In this document: positions 54,076 through 61,634 of the stretch, in pieces
Position numbering within the stretch: the stretch's first letter is position 1
How the letters are laid out: every line of letters begins with the position of its first letter
Assembly (NCBI GenBank): GCA_036013505.1
Contig: CP107851.1
Span: 6,036,501 to 6,100,500, forward strand
Origin: Streptomyces sp. NBC_00510
GTDB taxonomy: Bacteria > Actinomycetota > Actinomycetes > Streptomycetales > Streptomycetaceae
Length of the DNA: 64,000 nucleotides
Direction: 5' to 3'
The notes under the pieces: generated by a model
Told to the model about the DNA's origin: nothing
What the model saw: the letters and a program-made list of their open reading frames with translations, nothing else
Databases searched by the model: none
Made by a program: the position numbers and the translations under genes

Positions 54076-54630
54076 ATGCGAAAAGGACTGGCGCACGCCG
54101 GAGCGTGGACGCTCGCCACGAGCGCCGCCGTCGCACTGTCGTGGTTCGGCGTCCACCACGTGCTGGCGGGAACGGCCTACGACCCGCCGCGGGCCCTGCC
54201 GATCTCCGAGCCGGTCTCCGACAAGGTCCCCGCCCCCACGCAGTCCCCGGACGGCGGAGCCACCCACCGCGCGGCCGGGCCCACGGCCACCGGTCCGGCC
54301 CGGAGCGCCCCCGCCACGCCGCGCACCCCCTCCACCGCGCCGGCCAGGCCGCCCGGTTCGGCCACCCCCGCCACGACCTCCTCCGCCGACACCGGCAACG
54401 TGCACGGCTACACGGTCGAGGGCGGACGGGTCGTGCTCGACCTGGGCGAGGCTTCCGCGACCCTGGTCTCGGCGACGCCCGACTCCGGCTGGGAGATGAA
54501 GGTCTGGAAGCAACCGGAGTGGATCCGCGTCGACTTCGTCTCGGCCACCACGACCTCGTCGCTCTTCTGCACCTGGAACGGGCATCCGCCCACCGTCGAC
54601 ACCTACAAGGCGCAGAACACGGGCGGCTAG
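54076..54630 (+). CDS. Secreted hypothetical protein
   Basis: The 184-aa protein has a signal anchor (about residues 6-30). A Pro/Thr/Ala-rich linker of about 75 residues follows, and then a small beta domain with GYTVEGGRVVLDLGEASATL and WKQPEWIRVDFVSATTTSSL. One cysteine is present near the end. No known family was recognised. Its TAG stop overlaps the TAG stop of the convergent spermidine-synthase-like gene in the same CTAG tetramer. Confidence 0.7.
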   Translation: MRKGLAHAGAWTLATSAAVALSWFGVHHVLAGTAYDPPRALPISEPVSDKVPAPTQSPDGGATHRAAGPTATGPARSAPATPRTPSTAPARPPGSATPATTSSADTGNVHGYTVEGGRVVLDLGEASATLVSATPDSGWEMKVWKQPEWIRVDFVSATTTSSLFCTWNGHPPTVDTYKAQNTGG

Positions 54631-55490
54631 CGGAACACCGACTCCGGCGGAGCGGGCGAGGCCGCCGCCGTGGCGTCGGTGACCGGCGCCGCGCCGCCCG
54701 CGAAGGCGTCCAGCTCCCCGCCGTGCTCGACCCGCCCCGGATGCGGGTCCGAGGCCACCCGCCGGGTGAACTCCGCCACGGGCAGTTCGCCGTCCGCGGC
54801 CACCAGGATGACGTTGCCGAAGCGCCGCCCCCGCAGGACGGCGGGATCCGCCGCCAGGCACGCGTGCGGGAAGCAGGCCCGCACCGTCGCGATCTGCGCC
54901 CGCAGGAACTCCAGCCGTCCGCCGTCCGCCACATTGGCGGCGTAGAGCCCGCCAGGCGTCAGCGCGCTCCGCACCTGCGCGAGGAACTCCGTACTGGTCA
55001 GGTGGGCGGGTGTACGGGCCCCGCCGAAGACGTCCGTGATGACCAGGTCCGCCCAGCCCTCCGGGACCTTCGCCAGGCCCTCGCGGGCGTCGCCGCCGCG
55101 CACCTTGATGCGCCAGGTGCGGTCCCAGGGCAGCTCCCGCCGCACCAGCTCGACCAGCGCGGTGTCCAGCTCCACCACCTGCTGCGTCGATCGCGGCCGG
55201 GTCGCCGCGGTGTAGCGGGCCAGGGTCAGCGCGCCGCCGCCCAGGTGCAGCACGCGCAGCGGGCGGCCGGGCGGCGCGGCGAGGTCGACGACGTGGCCGA
55301 GCCTGCGCTGGTAGGAGAAGTCCAGGTACTCCGGGTCGCCGAGGTCGACGTGCGACTGCGGCGCCCCGTCGATCAGCAGCGACCAGCCCCGCGGTCGGTC
55401 CCGGTCCGGCACGAGCTCGGCGAGACCCCCGCCGACCTGCTCGCGTATGCCGTCCGGTGCCTTCGTCGTCCTCGTCCTGCGCGGTGCCAT
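54627..55490 (-). CDS. Spermidine-synthase-like methyltransferase-fold protein
   Basis: The 287-aa protein has a polyamine-synthase-type Rossmann domain: HVDLGDPEYLDFSYQRRLGH, RVLHLGGGALTLARY (nucleotide-binding Gly motif), VVELDTALVELVRRELPW and DLVITDVFGGARTP. The substrate-binding residues of true spermidine synthases are not clearly conserved. It is probably one of the many Streptomyces fused or spermidine-synthase-like proteins of unknown substrate. The ATG at 55490 has GGGG upstream. Confidence 0.82.
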   Translation of the reverse strand: MAPRRTRTTKAPDGIREQVGGGLAELVPDRDRPRGWSLLIDGAPQSHVDLGDPEYLDFSYQRRLGHVVDLAAPPGRPLRVLHLGGGALTLARYTAATRPRSTQQVVELDTALVELVRRELPWDRTWRIKVRGGDAREGLAKVPEGWADLVITDVFGGARTPAHLTSTEFLAQVRSALTPGGLYAANVADGGRLEFLRAQIATVRACFPHACLAADPAVLRGRRFGNVILVAADGELPVAEFTRRVASDPHPGRVEHGGELDAFAGGAAPVTDATAAASPAPPESVFR

Positions 55491-55523
55491 GCACCCCAGT
55501 ATGGGCGGCGGGCGACGCGGAGC

Positions 55524-55913
55524 TCAGAGCCGGTCGGCCAGCTCGATCATCCGGGCGGCCTCGCCCAGCGCGTCACGCAGCACCGCCGGGTCCGTCACGG
55601 CGCTGTCGTCGTGCGGGGGCACCAGCCAGCCGGTGCCCGCCACCGGCGGCTCCCGCAGCTCGCCGGGGACGGTGAAGCCGCCGCCCTCGGTCTGCGTGCA
55701 GGCGCTGCCCGGCATGTCCCAGCCGTCGGCCGTGCCCGGCGGCACCAGGAAGCCGAGGCTGTGACCCGAGCTGTCGTGCAGCACGGGCCCGAGACCGGTC
55801 CGCATGCGCAGGATGTCCACGGCCTCCAGTCCCTGCCGGGTCGGGACGGTGACCAGATCCCATGGTTCGTCCAACAAGGCGAATCCTCCTTGGGGTCGGA
55901 CGGTGGGTTGCAC
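55524..55913 (-). CDS. Conserved Streptomyces hypothetical protein
   Basis: The 129-aa soluble protein begins QPTVRPQGGFALLDEPWDLV. It continues with GHSLGFLVPPGTADGWDMPG, WLVPPHDDSAVTDPAVLRDA and LGEAARMIELADRL, a pattern I recall from conserved Streptomyces proteins found next to XRE regulators. No enzymatic motif is visible. Either the GTG at 55913 or the TTG at 55922 could start it; ribosome sites are weak. It diverges from the XRE gene at 56100 and may be its partner. Confidence 0.65.
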   Translation of the reverse strand: MQPTVRPQGGFALLDEPWDLVTVPTRQGLEAVDILRMRTGLGPVLHDSSGHSLGFLVPPGTADGWDMPGSACTQTEGGGFTVPGELREPPVAGTGWLVPPHDDSAVTDPAVLRDALGEAARMIELADRL

Positions 55914-56099
55914 GGTGTCCAACGCGCGCGGACGTCAACGGCTACGCCCGCTTGACGCCGACAGGGGTGGCGTTTCATGGCGAATGGAGGGTGAGATATC
56001 CCTTTTGTAGCCAAACCCACGGTACTCGGGCCCTCACAGCGAGTACGGTCGTCGCGCCGCCAACCGGCACCGCACCGACCGTCCAACGGGAGCCCGGCG

Positions 56100-57422
56100 A
56101 TGCACTCGTCACCTTCCACCCCCAACACAGCCTTCCGGCGCCTGCGCGGAGACCGGTCCCCCGGTGAGTTCGCCGCCGCCGTGCGCCGCGCGGGGCGGGA
56201 CATCGGCGAACAGGTCAGCTGCGACGCCCGCTACATCGGCCGCGTGGAGTCCGGGGAGATCCGCTGCCCCAACTACGCCTACGAGCGGGTCTTCCGGCAC
56301 ATGTTCCCCGGCCGCGACCTCGCCGACATGGGCTTCGAGCCGCGTGAGCTGGTCCGCGGCCGGCGCGGCACGGCGGTCCCGGCCCCCCGGCCGGCCCCGT
56401 ACGAGACCGAAACCGACGAGGAGAGCGACGTGCTGCGTCGCGCGTTCATGACCGGCGGCCCGGCCGCCATCGCCACGACCCTGATGCTGGGGCCCGCCGC
56501 CGCGGCGGAGCCGGTGCACAAGGTCGGCAGACCGCAGGCCCGGGCCGTCCGCGCGGCCGTCCGCGAGATCCGCCTGCACGACGACCGGCACGGCGCCGGC
56601 GCGCTCTACCGCCAGGCCGGCCACTCCCTCGGGGCCGCCTACCGCCTCCTCGACGAGGGCACCTACAGCCAGGCCGTCGCCGAGGACCTGATGGGCGGCG
56701 CCGGCGAACTCGCCATCTCCGTGGGCTGGCTGGCCCACGACTCCGGGCGCCTCGCCGACGCCCGCTCCTTCTACGGCGAGGCCCTCGCCACCGCCCGCAT
56801 GGCCGGCGACCGCGCCCTGGAGGCGCACGCCTTCTGCAACGCCTCCTTCCTCGCCCGTGACGCCGGGCGCCCCCGCGAGGCCGTCCGCGCCGCCCAGGCC
56901 GCCCAGCAGGCCGCCCGCCACCTCGGCTCGCCCCGCCTGCTCTCGCTGCTCGCACTCCGCGAGGCGGGCGGCTGGGCCGGCCTCGGCGACCGCCCCGGCT
57001 GCGAACGCGCCCTCGCCCGCGCCCAGACCCTGTTCGGCCGCGGCCCCCGCGCCGCGGACCCGGAGTGGATGACCTTCTACGGCGAGGCCGAACTCGCCGG
57101 GCTGGAGGCCCAGTCCTGGTCCGCCCTCGGCGACCACCACCGCGCCGTCGAGCACGCGCGGCGCGCGGTCGGCCTGCAGGCGCCGCACTTCACGCGCAAC
57201 GCCGCGCTGTACACCGCGGAGCTCGCCGACAACCTCGCCTCCGCCCGCCACGTCGACGAGGCCACGGACGCCGGCATCCGCGTCCTGGACCTCCTGGGCC
57301 GCGTCCAGTCCCCGCGCGTGCGGGGCATGCTCTCCTCCACCGCCCAGACCCTCCAGCCGTACTCCCGGCGCAAGGACGTCGCCGAATTCCTGCGCAGGCA
57401 GGCGCAGTCGCGGCCGGCGTGA
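56100..57422 (+). CDS. XRE-family regulator with TPR-like C-terminus
   Basis: The 440-aa protein has an N-terminal HTH-like segment, EQVSCDARYIGRVESGEIRC with PNYAYERVFRHMFPG, where helix boundaries are typical but the motif is diverged. A signal-like hydrophobic patch (residues about 118-135) is followed by tetratricopeptide-like helices, for example RLADARSFYGEALATARMAG and GDHHRAVEHARRAVGLQAPH. Streptomyces regulators of this type are often controlled by ligand or partner binding. GGGAG precedes the ATG. Confidence 0.8.
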   Translation: MHSSPSTPNTAFRRLRGDRSPGEFAAAVRRAGRDIGEQVSCDARYIGRVESGEIRCPNYAYERVFRHMFPGRDLADMGFEPRELVRGRRGTAVPAPRPAPYETETDEESDVLRRAFMTGGPAAIATTLMLGPAAAAEPVHKVGRPQARAVRAAVREIRLHDDRHGAGALYRQAGHSLGAAYRLLDEGTYSQAVAEDLMGGAGELAISVGWLAHDSGRLADARSFYGEALATARMAGDRALEAHAFCNASFLARDAGRPREAVRAAQAAQQAARHLGSPRLLSLLALREAGGWAGLGDRPGCERALARAQTLFGRGPRAADPEWMTFYGEAELAGLEAQSWSALGDHHRAVEHARRAVGLQAPHFTRNAALYTAELADNLASARHVDEATDAGIRVLDLLGRVQSPRVRGMLSSTAQTLQPYSRRKDVAEFLRRQAQSRPA

Positions 57423-57453
57423 GCCGGCGCGCTGCGCTGTGCCGGGGGCCGCG

Positions 57454-57921
57454 TCAGACGTAGAAGTCCTCCGCGTCCGGCAGAGCGCTCCCGGAAAGGC
57501 GGCGGGCGAAGGCCTCGTAGGCGTCGTGGCCCAGGAAGTACGGCCCGGTGGGGTGCTGGTAGAACACCCGGCCCAGGTCGTCGACCAGCACGATCCCGCC
57601 TTCCGAGGTCTCGTACCCGACGGGGAACACCGGCCGGCGCAGGTTGCCGCCGAGCTCGGCGAAATCCTCGGCGTCGCCCTCGTAACCGACGTCCGGGCGG
57701 ACGACGAGAGCGATCTCGGGTGCCGCCCGGTACGGAAGGCGCAACAGCCCGTAGGAGCCCAGGAATCCCAGGGCGGCGGCGAACGTGGTGAGCGGGAACC
57801 CCTGGCGTTCGGCCTCGTGCAGCCGGAAGGCGAGATGCTCGCCGATCCGGTCCCGCACGTCCCGCCCGGGGTACCAGCCGTGCTCCCGCAGCCACGGCCG
57901 GACCGTCGCCTCGTGCGTCAA
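57454..57921 (-). CDS. SUKH-3 family immunity protein
   Basis: The 155-aa protein fits SUKH-3: WLREHGWYPGRDVRDRIGEH, AALGFLGSYGLLRLPY, PDVGYEGDAEDFAELGGNLR, FPVGYETSEGGIVLVDDLGR and FYQHPTGPYFLGHDAYEAFA. SUKH proteins neutralise toxins of polymorphic and contact systems. The TTG start at 57921 overlaps the stop of the preceding ORF (TTGA). It is the last gene in the toxin operon. Its target could be a toxin not present here. Confidence 0.85.
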   Translation of the reverse strand: MTHEATVRPWLREHGWYPGRDVRDRIGEHLAFRLHEAERQGFPLTTFAAALGFLGSYGLLRLPYRAAPEIALVVRPDVGYEGDAEDFAELGGNLRRPVFPVGYETSEGGIVLVDDLGRVFYQHPTGPYFLGHDAYEAFARRLSGSALPDAEDFYV

Positions 57922-58160
57922 ACCGCCGCCGCCCTCGTCACGTCGAGCAGATCGGTCTCCTGCTCCAACGGCATGATCGCGGTGAGGTTCCGGAACCTCG
58001 GACCGTTCGTCACGGCGGTGACCGGATCTCCGTCTCCCGATCGGCAGGAGAACAGGCGGAAACCACGGTTTCCGCCTCCCGCCGTGGGGCCCTCCGCATC
58101 CTGGACCGGTCCCAGGTGAGCCTCGATGTGGTCGAGGAATCCCGCGTACGGTTCGCCCAC
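57918..58160 (-). CDS. Short SUFU-like fragment in toxin operon
   Basis: This 80-aa ORF reads YAGFLDHIEAHLGPVQDAEG and later TNGPRFRNLTAIMPLEQETD. The beginning resembles the N-terminus of suppressor-of-fused (SUFU) domain immunity proteins, which are about twice as long or more. It starts 2 nt after the WD40 gene stop and its stop overlaps the SUKH-3 start, so it remains in the translated operon. It may be a truncated immunity protein with an internal deletion, or a small protein in its own right. Confidence 0.55.
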   Translation of the reverse strand: MGEPYAGFLDHIEAHLGPVQDAEGPTAGGGNRGFRLFSCRSGDGDPVTAVTNGPRFRNLTAIMPLEQETDLLDVTRAAAV

Positions 58161-58162
58161 CG

Positions 58163-60133
58163 CTACGCCCACAGCCGGTCGAAGTGGAGCCGGAGGCCGT
58201 ACGTCCCGCCGGGGCCGGTGACGGTGAGGGCGCCGTCGGGGGCGAGGGCGATGGCGTCCGCGCGGTGCAGCAGCGGAAGGGGGCGGACGCGGGCGTCGAG
58301 CAGGTTCCAGACGCTCGCGCGGCCGTCGGCCCAGGCGGCGACGGCGACCGGGCCGTGGGCGGGGGTGTCCGCGGCGGCCAGGGCGGTGATGACGCAGTCG
58401 CGCCGCTCCACGGGGTCCGGCATCGGTTCGCCCGAGGTCGCCCACAGGCGCAGGGTGCCGTCCAGCCCGCCGCTGAGGCAGAACGACAGGTCGTGCCGGG
58501 CCGAGTGGACGTGGGCGAGCGTGGAGACGGGGGCCTGGTGCAGGGGGCGGCTGAGGGGCTCGGGGTCGTACGCGGGGGAGCGCCACAGGTGGACGCGGCC
58601 CTCGGCGTCACCGACGGCCAGGAGACCGGAGGCGGGCACCGAGGCCAGGGCCGAGGGGCCGTCCTGGTTGTGGCGGTGGGCGGCCTCGCCGAAGGCGACC
58701 GTGCCGGGCGGGAAGACGTGCAGGACCTGGTCGCGGTCGAGGAGCAGCATGCCGTCGCCGAGAGCCGCCAGGGCCAGCGGCCGTACCTCGGCGGGGGAGG
58801 GCACCCTGCGCAGGTCCGCGCCCGTGGCGGGGTCGAGGGCGTGCAGCCGGCCGAGGGGATCGGCCGCGAGCAGCTCCCCCTCGACCGTGCCGGGGCCGAG
58901 GGCGGTGAAGGACTCGCCGGGGCGGAACCACTCGGCGGTCCAGGTGTGCCGTTCGGCGACGGGGCGCAGCAGCGCGGCCATCTGCGGCGCGTCGGCGAGC
59001 GCGGCGGCGTGCAGGACGGCGGCGCGCTCGGGGTCGCTCATGCCGGTGTTCGTCAGCACGGGCGCCGCGCGGCGCCACAGGCGGACCAGTACCGCGGGGG
59101 CCGCGGTTGCGGTGTCCGGGTCCGAGAGAGCCGCCGTCACGGCCGTCGCGGAGCCGTGGACGAGGAAGCCCGCGTCACGCAGCAGCCGGTCCGCCGTACC
59201 GGCGGCGACGGCGTGGCCGAGCACGTGCTCCCGGGCGTAGGAGCTGGTCAGGGCGCGGGACTTGAGGACGTCGACGATGCGTTGGTCCAGGCCCGCGACG
59301 ACGGGCCCGCCGGGCGGCACCTCGTACCGGGCTCCCCCGGGCAGGCGCTCCACGGCGGCGGCGACGGCCTCCCGCGCCGCCGGGTCGCCCGTCAGGTGCG
59401 CGTGCAGCAACTCCCACACGTCCAGGGGGACCGGCCCGCGCAGCGCGGCCAGCGTGTGCAGCGCGGGACGAGCCGTCTCGGGCAGCCGCGCCCACCACAC
59501 GGACGGTACGGCTCCCTCGGCAGGCGGCCCGGGGACCGTGGCGGCCAGGCGGGCCGTCGCCGGGTGAGGGAAGACCTGGTCCGCGGTGAAGGCGGCGCCG
59601 GCGGGGACCAGCCCGGCGTACCAGGCGGCGAACTCCGCGCGATCGGTCAGCGCGGGGTCGTCCAGGTCGACCACGAAGGCCCCGTCCGGAACGCTCCCTG
59701 TGTCCCCCGCTTCGAGCAGCACGCGCACGTGCGCGAAGCCCAGCAGGGGGTCCACGAGGGCCGCCCGGCAGCCCGGCCGGGCACCGTGCAGGTCGGCGAA
59801 GCCGAGGGTCAGCGGACGCGGGTCGGCCAGGATCCGCCCCAGCAGGTCCTCCGTGGACAACGGCCCGTACCCCAACTGCCGTCCCAGTTCCCAGGACACG
59901 GCGTCCGCGGTCAGGCCGTGGGCGGGGGCGAGCCCGTGCACCATTGTGCCGGGGTCCCGGTGCGCGCCGGCCGCGAACCACGCCAGCAGATGGCTCTTGC
60001 CGGCCCCGGGGGAACCGGTCACCGCCAGCGGTGCCTTGGTGCCCGACGTCGCCCACTCCAGGATCCGCCGCCCGGCGGGCCCCCGGCCGGCCCCGAGAGC
60101 GGGCCGGTCCGCCGTCCCCAGTTCCCCCGTCAT
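58163..60133 (-). CDS. P-loop NTPase with WD40-like repeats
   Basis: The 656-aa protein has a Walker A GSPGAGKSH at residues 40-48 and an NTPase/winged-helix region to about residue 330. The C-terminal half shows WD40-like blades such as EGRVHLWRSP, LSGGLDGTLRLWATSG and WADGRASVWNLLDARV. The layout is that of STAND-like signalling NTPases. The ATG at 60133 is 5 nt after the preceding stop. Within the toxin operon it could be a sensor, scaffold or immunity-associated protein; function is not known. Confidence 0.75.
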   Translation of the reverse strand: MTGELGTADRPALGAGRGPAGRRILEWATSGTKAPLAVTGSPGAGKSHLLAWFAAGAHRDPGTMVHGLAPAHGLTADAVSWELGRQLGYGPLSTEDLLGRILADPRPLTLGFADLHGARPGCRAALVDPLLGFAHVRVLLEAGDTGSVPDGAFVVDLDDPALTDRAEFAAWYAGLVPAGAAFTADQVFPHPATARLAATVPGPPAEGAVPSVWWARLPETARPALHTLAALRGPVPLDVWELLHAHLTGDPAAREAVAAAVERLPGGARYEVPPGGPVVAGLDQRIVDVLKSRALTSSYAREHVLGHAVAAGTADRLLRDAGFLVHGSATAVTAALSDPDTATAAPAVLVRLWRRAAPVLTNTGMSDPERAAVLHAAALADAPQMAALLRPVAERHTWTAEWFRPGESFTALGPGTVEGELLAADPLGRLHALDPATGADLRRVPSPAEVRPLALAALGDGMLLLDRDQVLHVFPPGTVAFGEAAHRHNQDGPSALASVPASGLLAVGDAEGRVHLWRSPAYDPEPLSRPLHQAPVSTLAHVHSARHDLSFCLSGGLDGTLRLWATSGEPMPDPVERRDCVITALAAADTPAHGPVAVAAWADGRASVWNLLDARVRPLPLLHRADAIALAPDGALTVTGPGGTYGLRLHFDRLWA

Positions 60134-60138
60134 CTTCC

Positions 60139-60960
60139 TCAGCCCTCCTGTGCCGCCGCCTCGCGCAATCCCCGGATGCCGGCGGCCCGGGACTCCGCCG
60201 TCTCCCCGTAGGGGAAGTTGTGCGTCAGCCCGGCCTCCGGGAAGAGGTCCGCGAGCATCATCGAGCAGTAGTGCCCCGGCATGAAGCACGACTCCAGTTC
60301 GGTGTGGATGCGCCTGACCTGCTCCGGTTCCACCCCGGCAGCCCGAAGGTTCGCCCACAGCCGCTCCTCGGGGTGCACGCAGATCCCGCCCGAGGAGGTC
60401 AGGATCTTCGCCTCCGCGTCGGTGTCGACGACCTCGAACGCAGCGAACCACTCCGCGCCCGCGGTGTCCCGGATGTCGTCCAGCACCTGCGGCCACCAGT
60501 CCTCGCGGTCCGCGAACGCCGTCGCGTCCAGTTCCCGCAGCCGCGTCTCCAGCGCCGCGAACGCCTGTGACGCCGCCTCGGGCCGGTCGGTCCCCGCGAT
60601 CGCGGTGAGGGCCTCGTCCAGCGCCACCAGGCTCCGGGCGAACGCCTCCGCTGTGCCGCTCACATGCCGCTCGGGCTCGTCGTAGCCGACGAGGACCCCG
60701 CGCACGGCGCCGTCCGGGGCGAGGCAGATCTCGTACCCCCGGTCGGTGCCCAGGCGCAGGTACTCCCGCGCCCGCTCGGGCACCTCCGCTTCCAATGCGT
60801 CGGCGAAGGCGGCCAGGGTCTCCGGTTCCTCGGGCGACGTGGCGAAGTACGGTCCCACCTGCAGGGGCACCACCACCTCGGGCGCCCCCGCGAACCGCCG
60901 CACCCCGCCGTCGCCGAACCGGGCCACCACGCTTGCCGTCACCTCTGGGCGGCCGTCCAT
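60139..60960 (-). CDS. SUKH-4 domain fused to nucleic-acid/nucleotide deaminase-like domain
   Basis: The 273-aa protein begins with a SUKH-4-like domain (VPLQVGPYFATSPEEPETLA, LRLGTDRGYEICLAPDGAVR) and a second helical segment with DATAFADREDWWPQVLDDIR. The C-terminal part has H196-P-E198 in CVHPEERLW and C225-x6-C232 in LESCFMPGHYCSMML, then FPEAGLTHNFPYGETAESRA. These are zinc/catalytic positions of polymorphic-toxin deaminases, but the usual PC is SC. The same C-x6-C spacing occurs in the toxin at 61635. It may be an immunity protein built from a toxin relative or a second effector. Confidence 0.78.
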   Translation of the reverse strand: MDGRPEVTASVVARFGDGGVRRFAGAPEVVVPLQVGPYFATSPEEPETLAAFADALEAEVPERAREYLRLGTDRGYEICLAPDGAVRGVLVGYDEPERHVSGTAEAFARSLVALDEALTAIAGTDRPEAASQAFAALETRLRELDATAFADREDWWPQVLDDIRDTAGAEWFAAFEVVDTDAEAKILTSSGGICVHPEERLWANLRAAGVEPEQVRRIHTELESCFMPGHYCSMMLADLFPEAGLTHNFPYGETAESRAAGIRGLREAAAQEG

Positions 60961-60998
60961 TGCCTGTCGTCTCCTTCTCCTGGTCCTCCGGCGCCGCC

Positions 60999-61580
60999 CT
61001 AGCCGGCCACGCCGTCGAAACCCTTCGAGGCGTCCTGGAGGAACAGGGACCACGGGCTGTTCTCGTGTCCGAACGCCATGGGCTCCAGCGGACGCAGTTC
61101 TGCGAGGAGCCGGTCGGCCGCCCCCCGCGGGTCCCAACGCGCCGCCCGCACGACGGCGTCCGGGAACTGCGGGTCGTAGGCCGGGCGTTCGCGTTCGGCG
61201 GCGCAGAGGAAGTACGCGAGCGAATGCAGGTCCTCGTGGAGGGGGAACACCTCCGGCTCCGCCTCGGGCAGTGCCCAGACCCGCCCGGACGCCCCGTCCA
61301 GGACCACGTGGTCGTAGTGCAGCTGGGCCAGGTACAGGAAGCCCGCGGCGCCCGGAGGGGCGTCGTCGCCCAGGTGCCAGTCGTGGATGGTCGTCATGTG
61401 CGTCGGGAAGTCCGGGTCCAGCACGAACACGCCGCTCTCCTGGAGGGGCAGGCCGATGTCCCGCAGGAACTCCCGCGAAGGCTCGTGGGTGATCAGGGAC
61501 ATCGCCGGGTCGTCCAGGGTGACCAGCTCACCGGGAGGGAAGACGGACTCCAGCAGGGCGCGTGTCACCGTCGGTGGCAT
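60999..61580 (-). CDS. SUKH-4 family immunity protein
   Basis: The 193-aa protein resembles SUKH-4: ITHEPSREFLRDIGLPLQES, GFLYLAQLHYDHVVLDGASG with RVWALP and EVFPLHEDLHSLAYFLCAAE, and a C-terminal GHENSPWSLFLQDASKGFDG helix. It lies directly downstream of the deaminase toxin gene, the usual place for the cognate immunity gene. The ATG at 61580 follows an A/G-rich site. It is most likely the antidote for the upstream toxin. Confidence 0.82.
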   Translation of the reverse strand: MPPTVTRALLESVFPPGELVTLDDPAMSLITHEPSREFLRDIGLPLQESGVFVLDPDFPTHMTTIHDWHLGDDAPPGAAGFLYLAQLHYDHVVLDGASGRVWALPEAEPEVFPLHEDLHSLAYFLCAAERERPAYDPQFPDAVVRAARWDPRGAADRLLAELRPLEPMAFGHENSPWSLFLQDASKGFDGVAG

Positions 61581-61634
61581 GATCCCCTCTCCTGCACGTC
61601 ATGGGTGTGGGCGGTCGTTCGCGGGCTGCCGATC

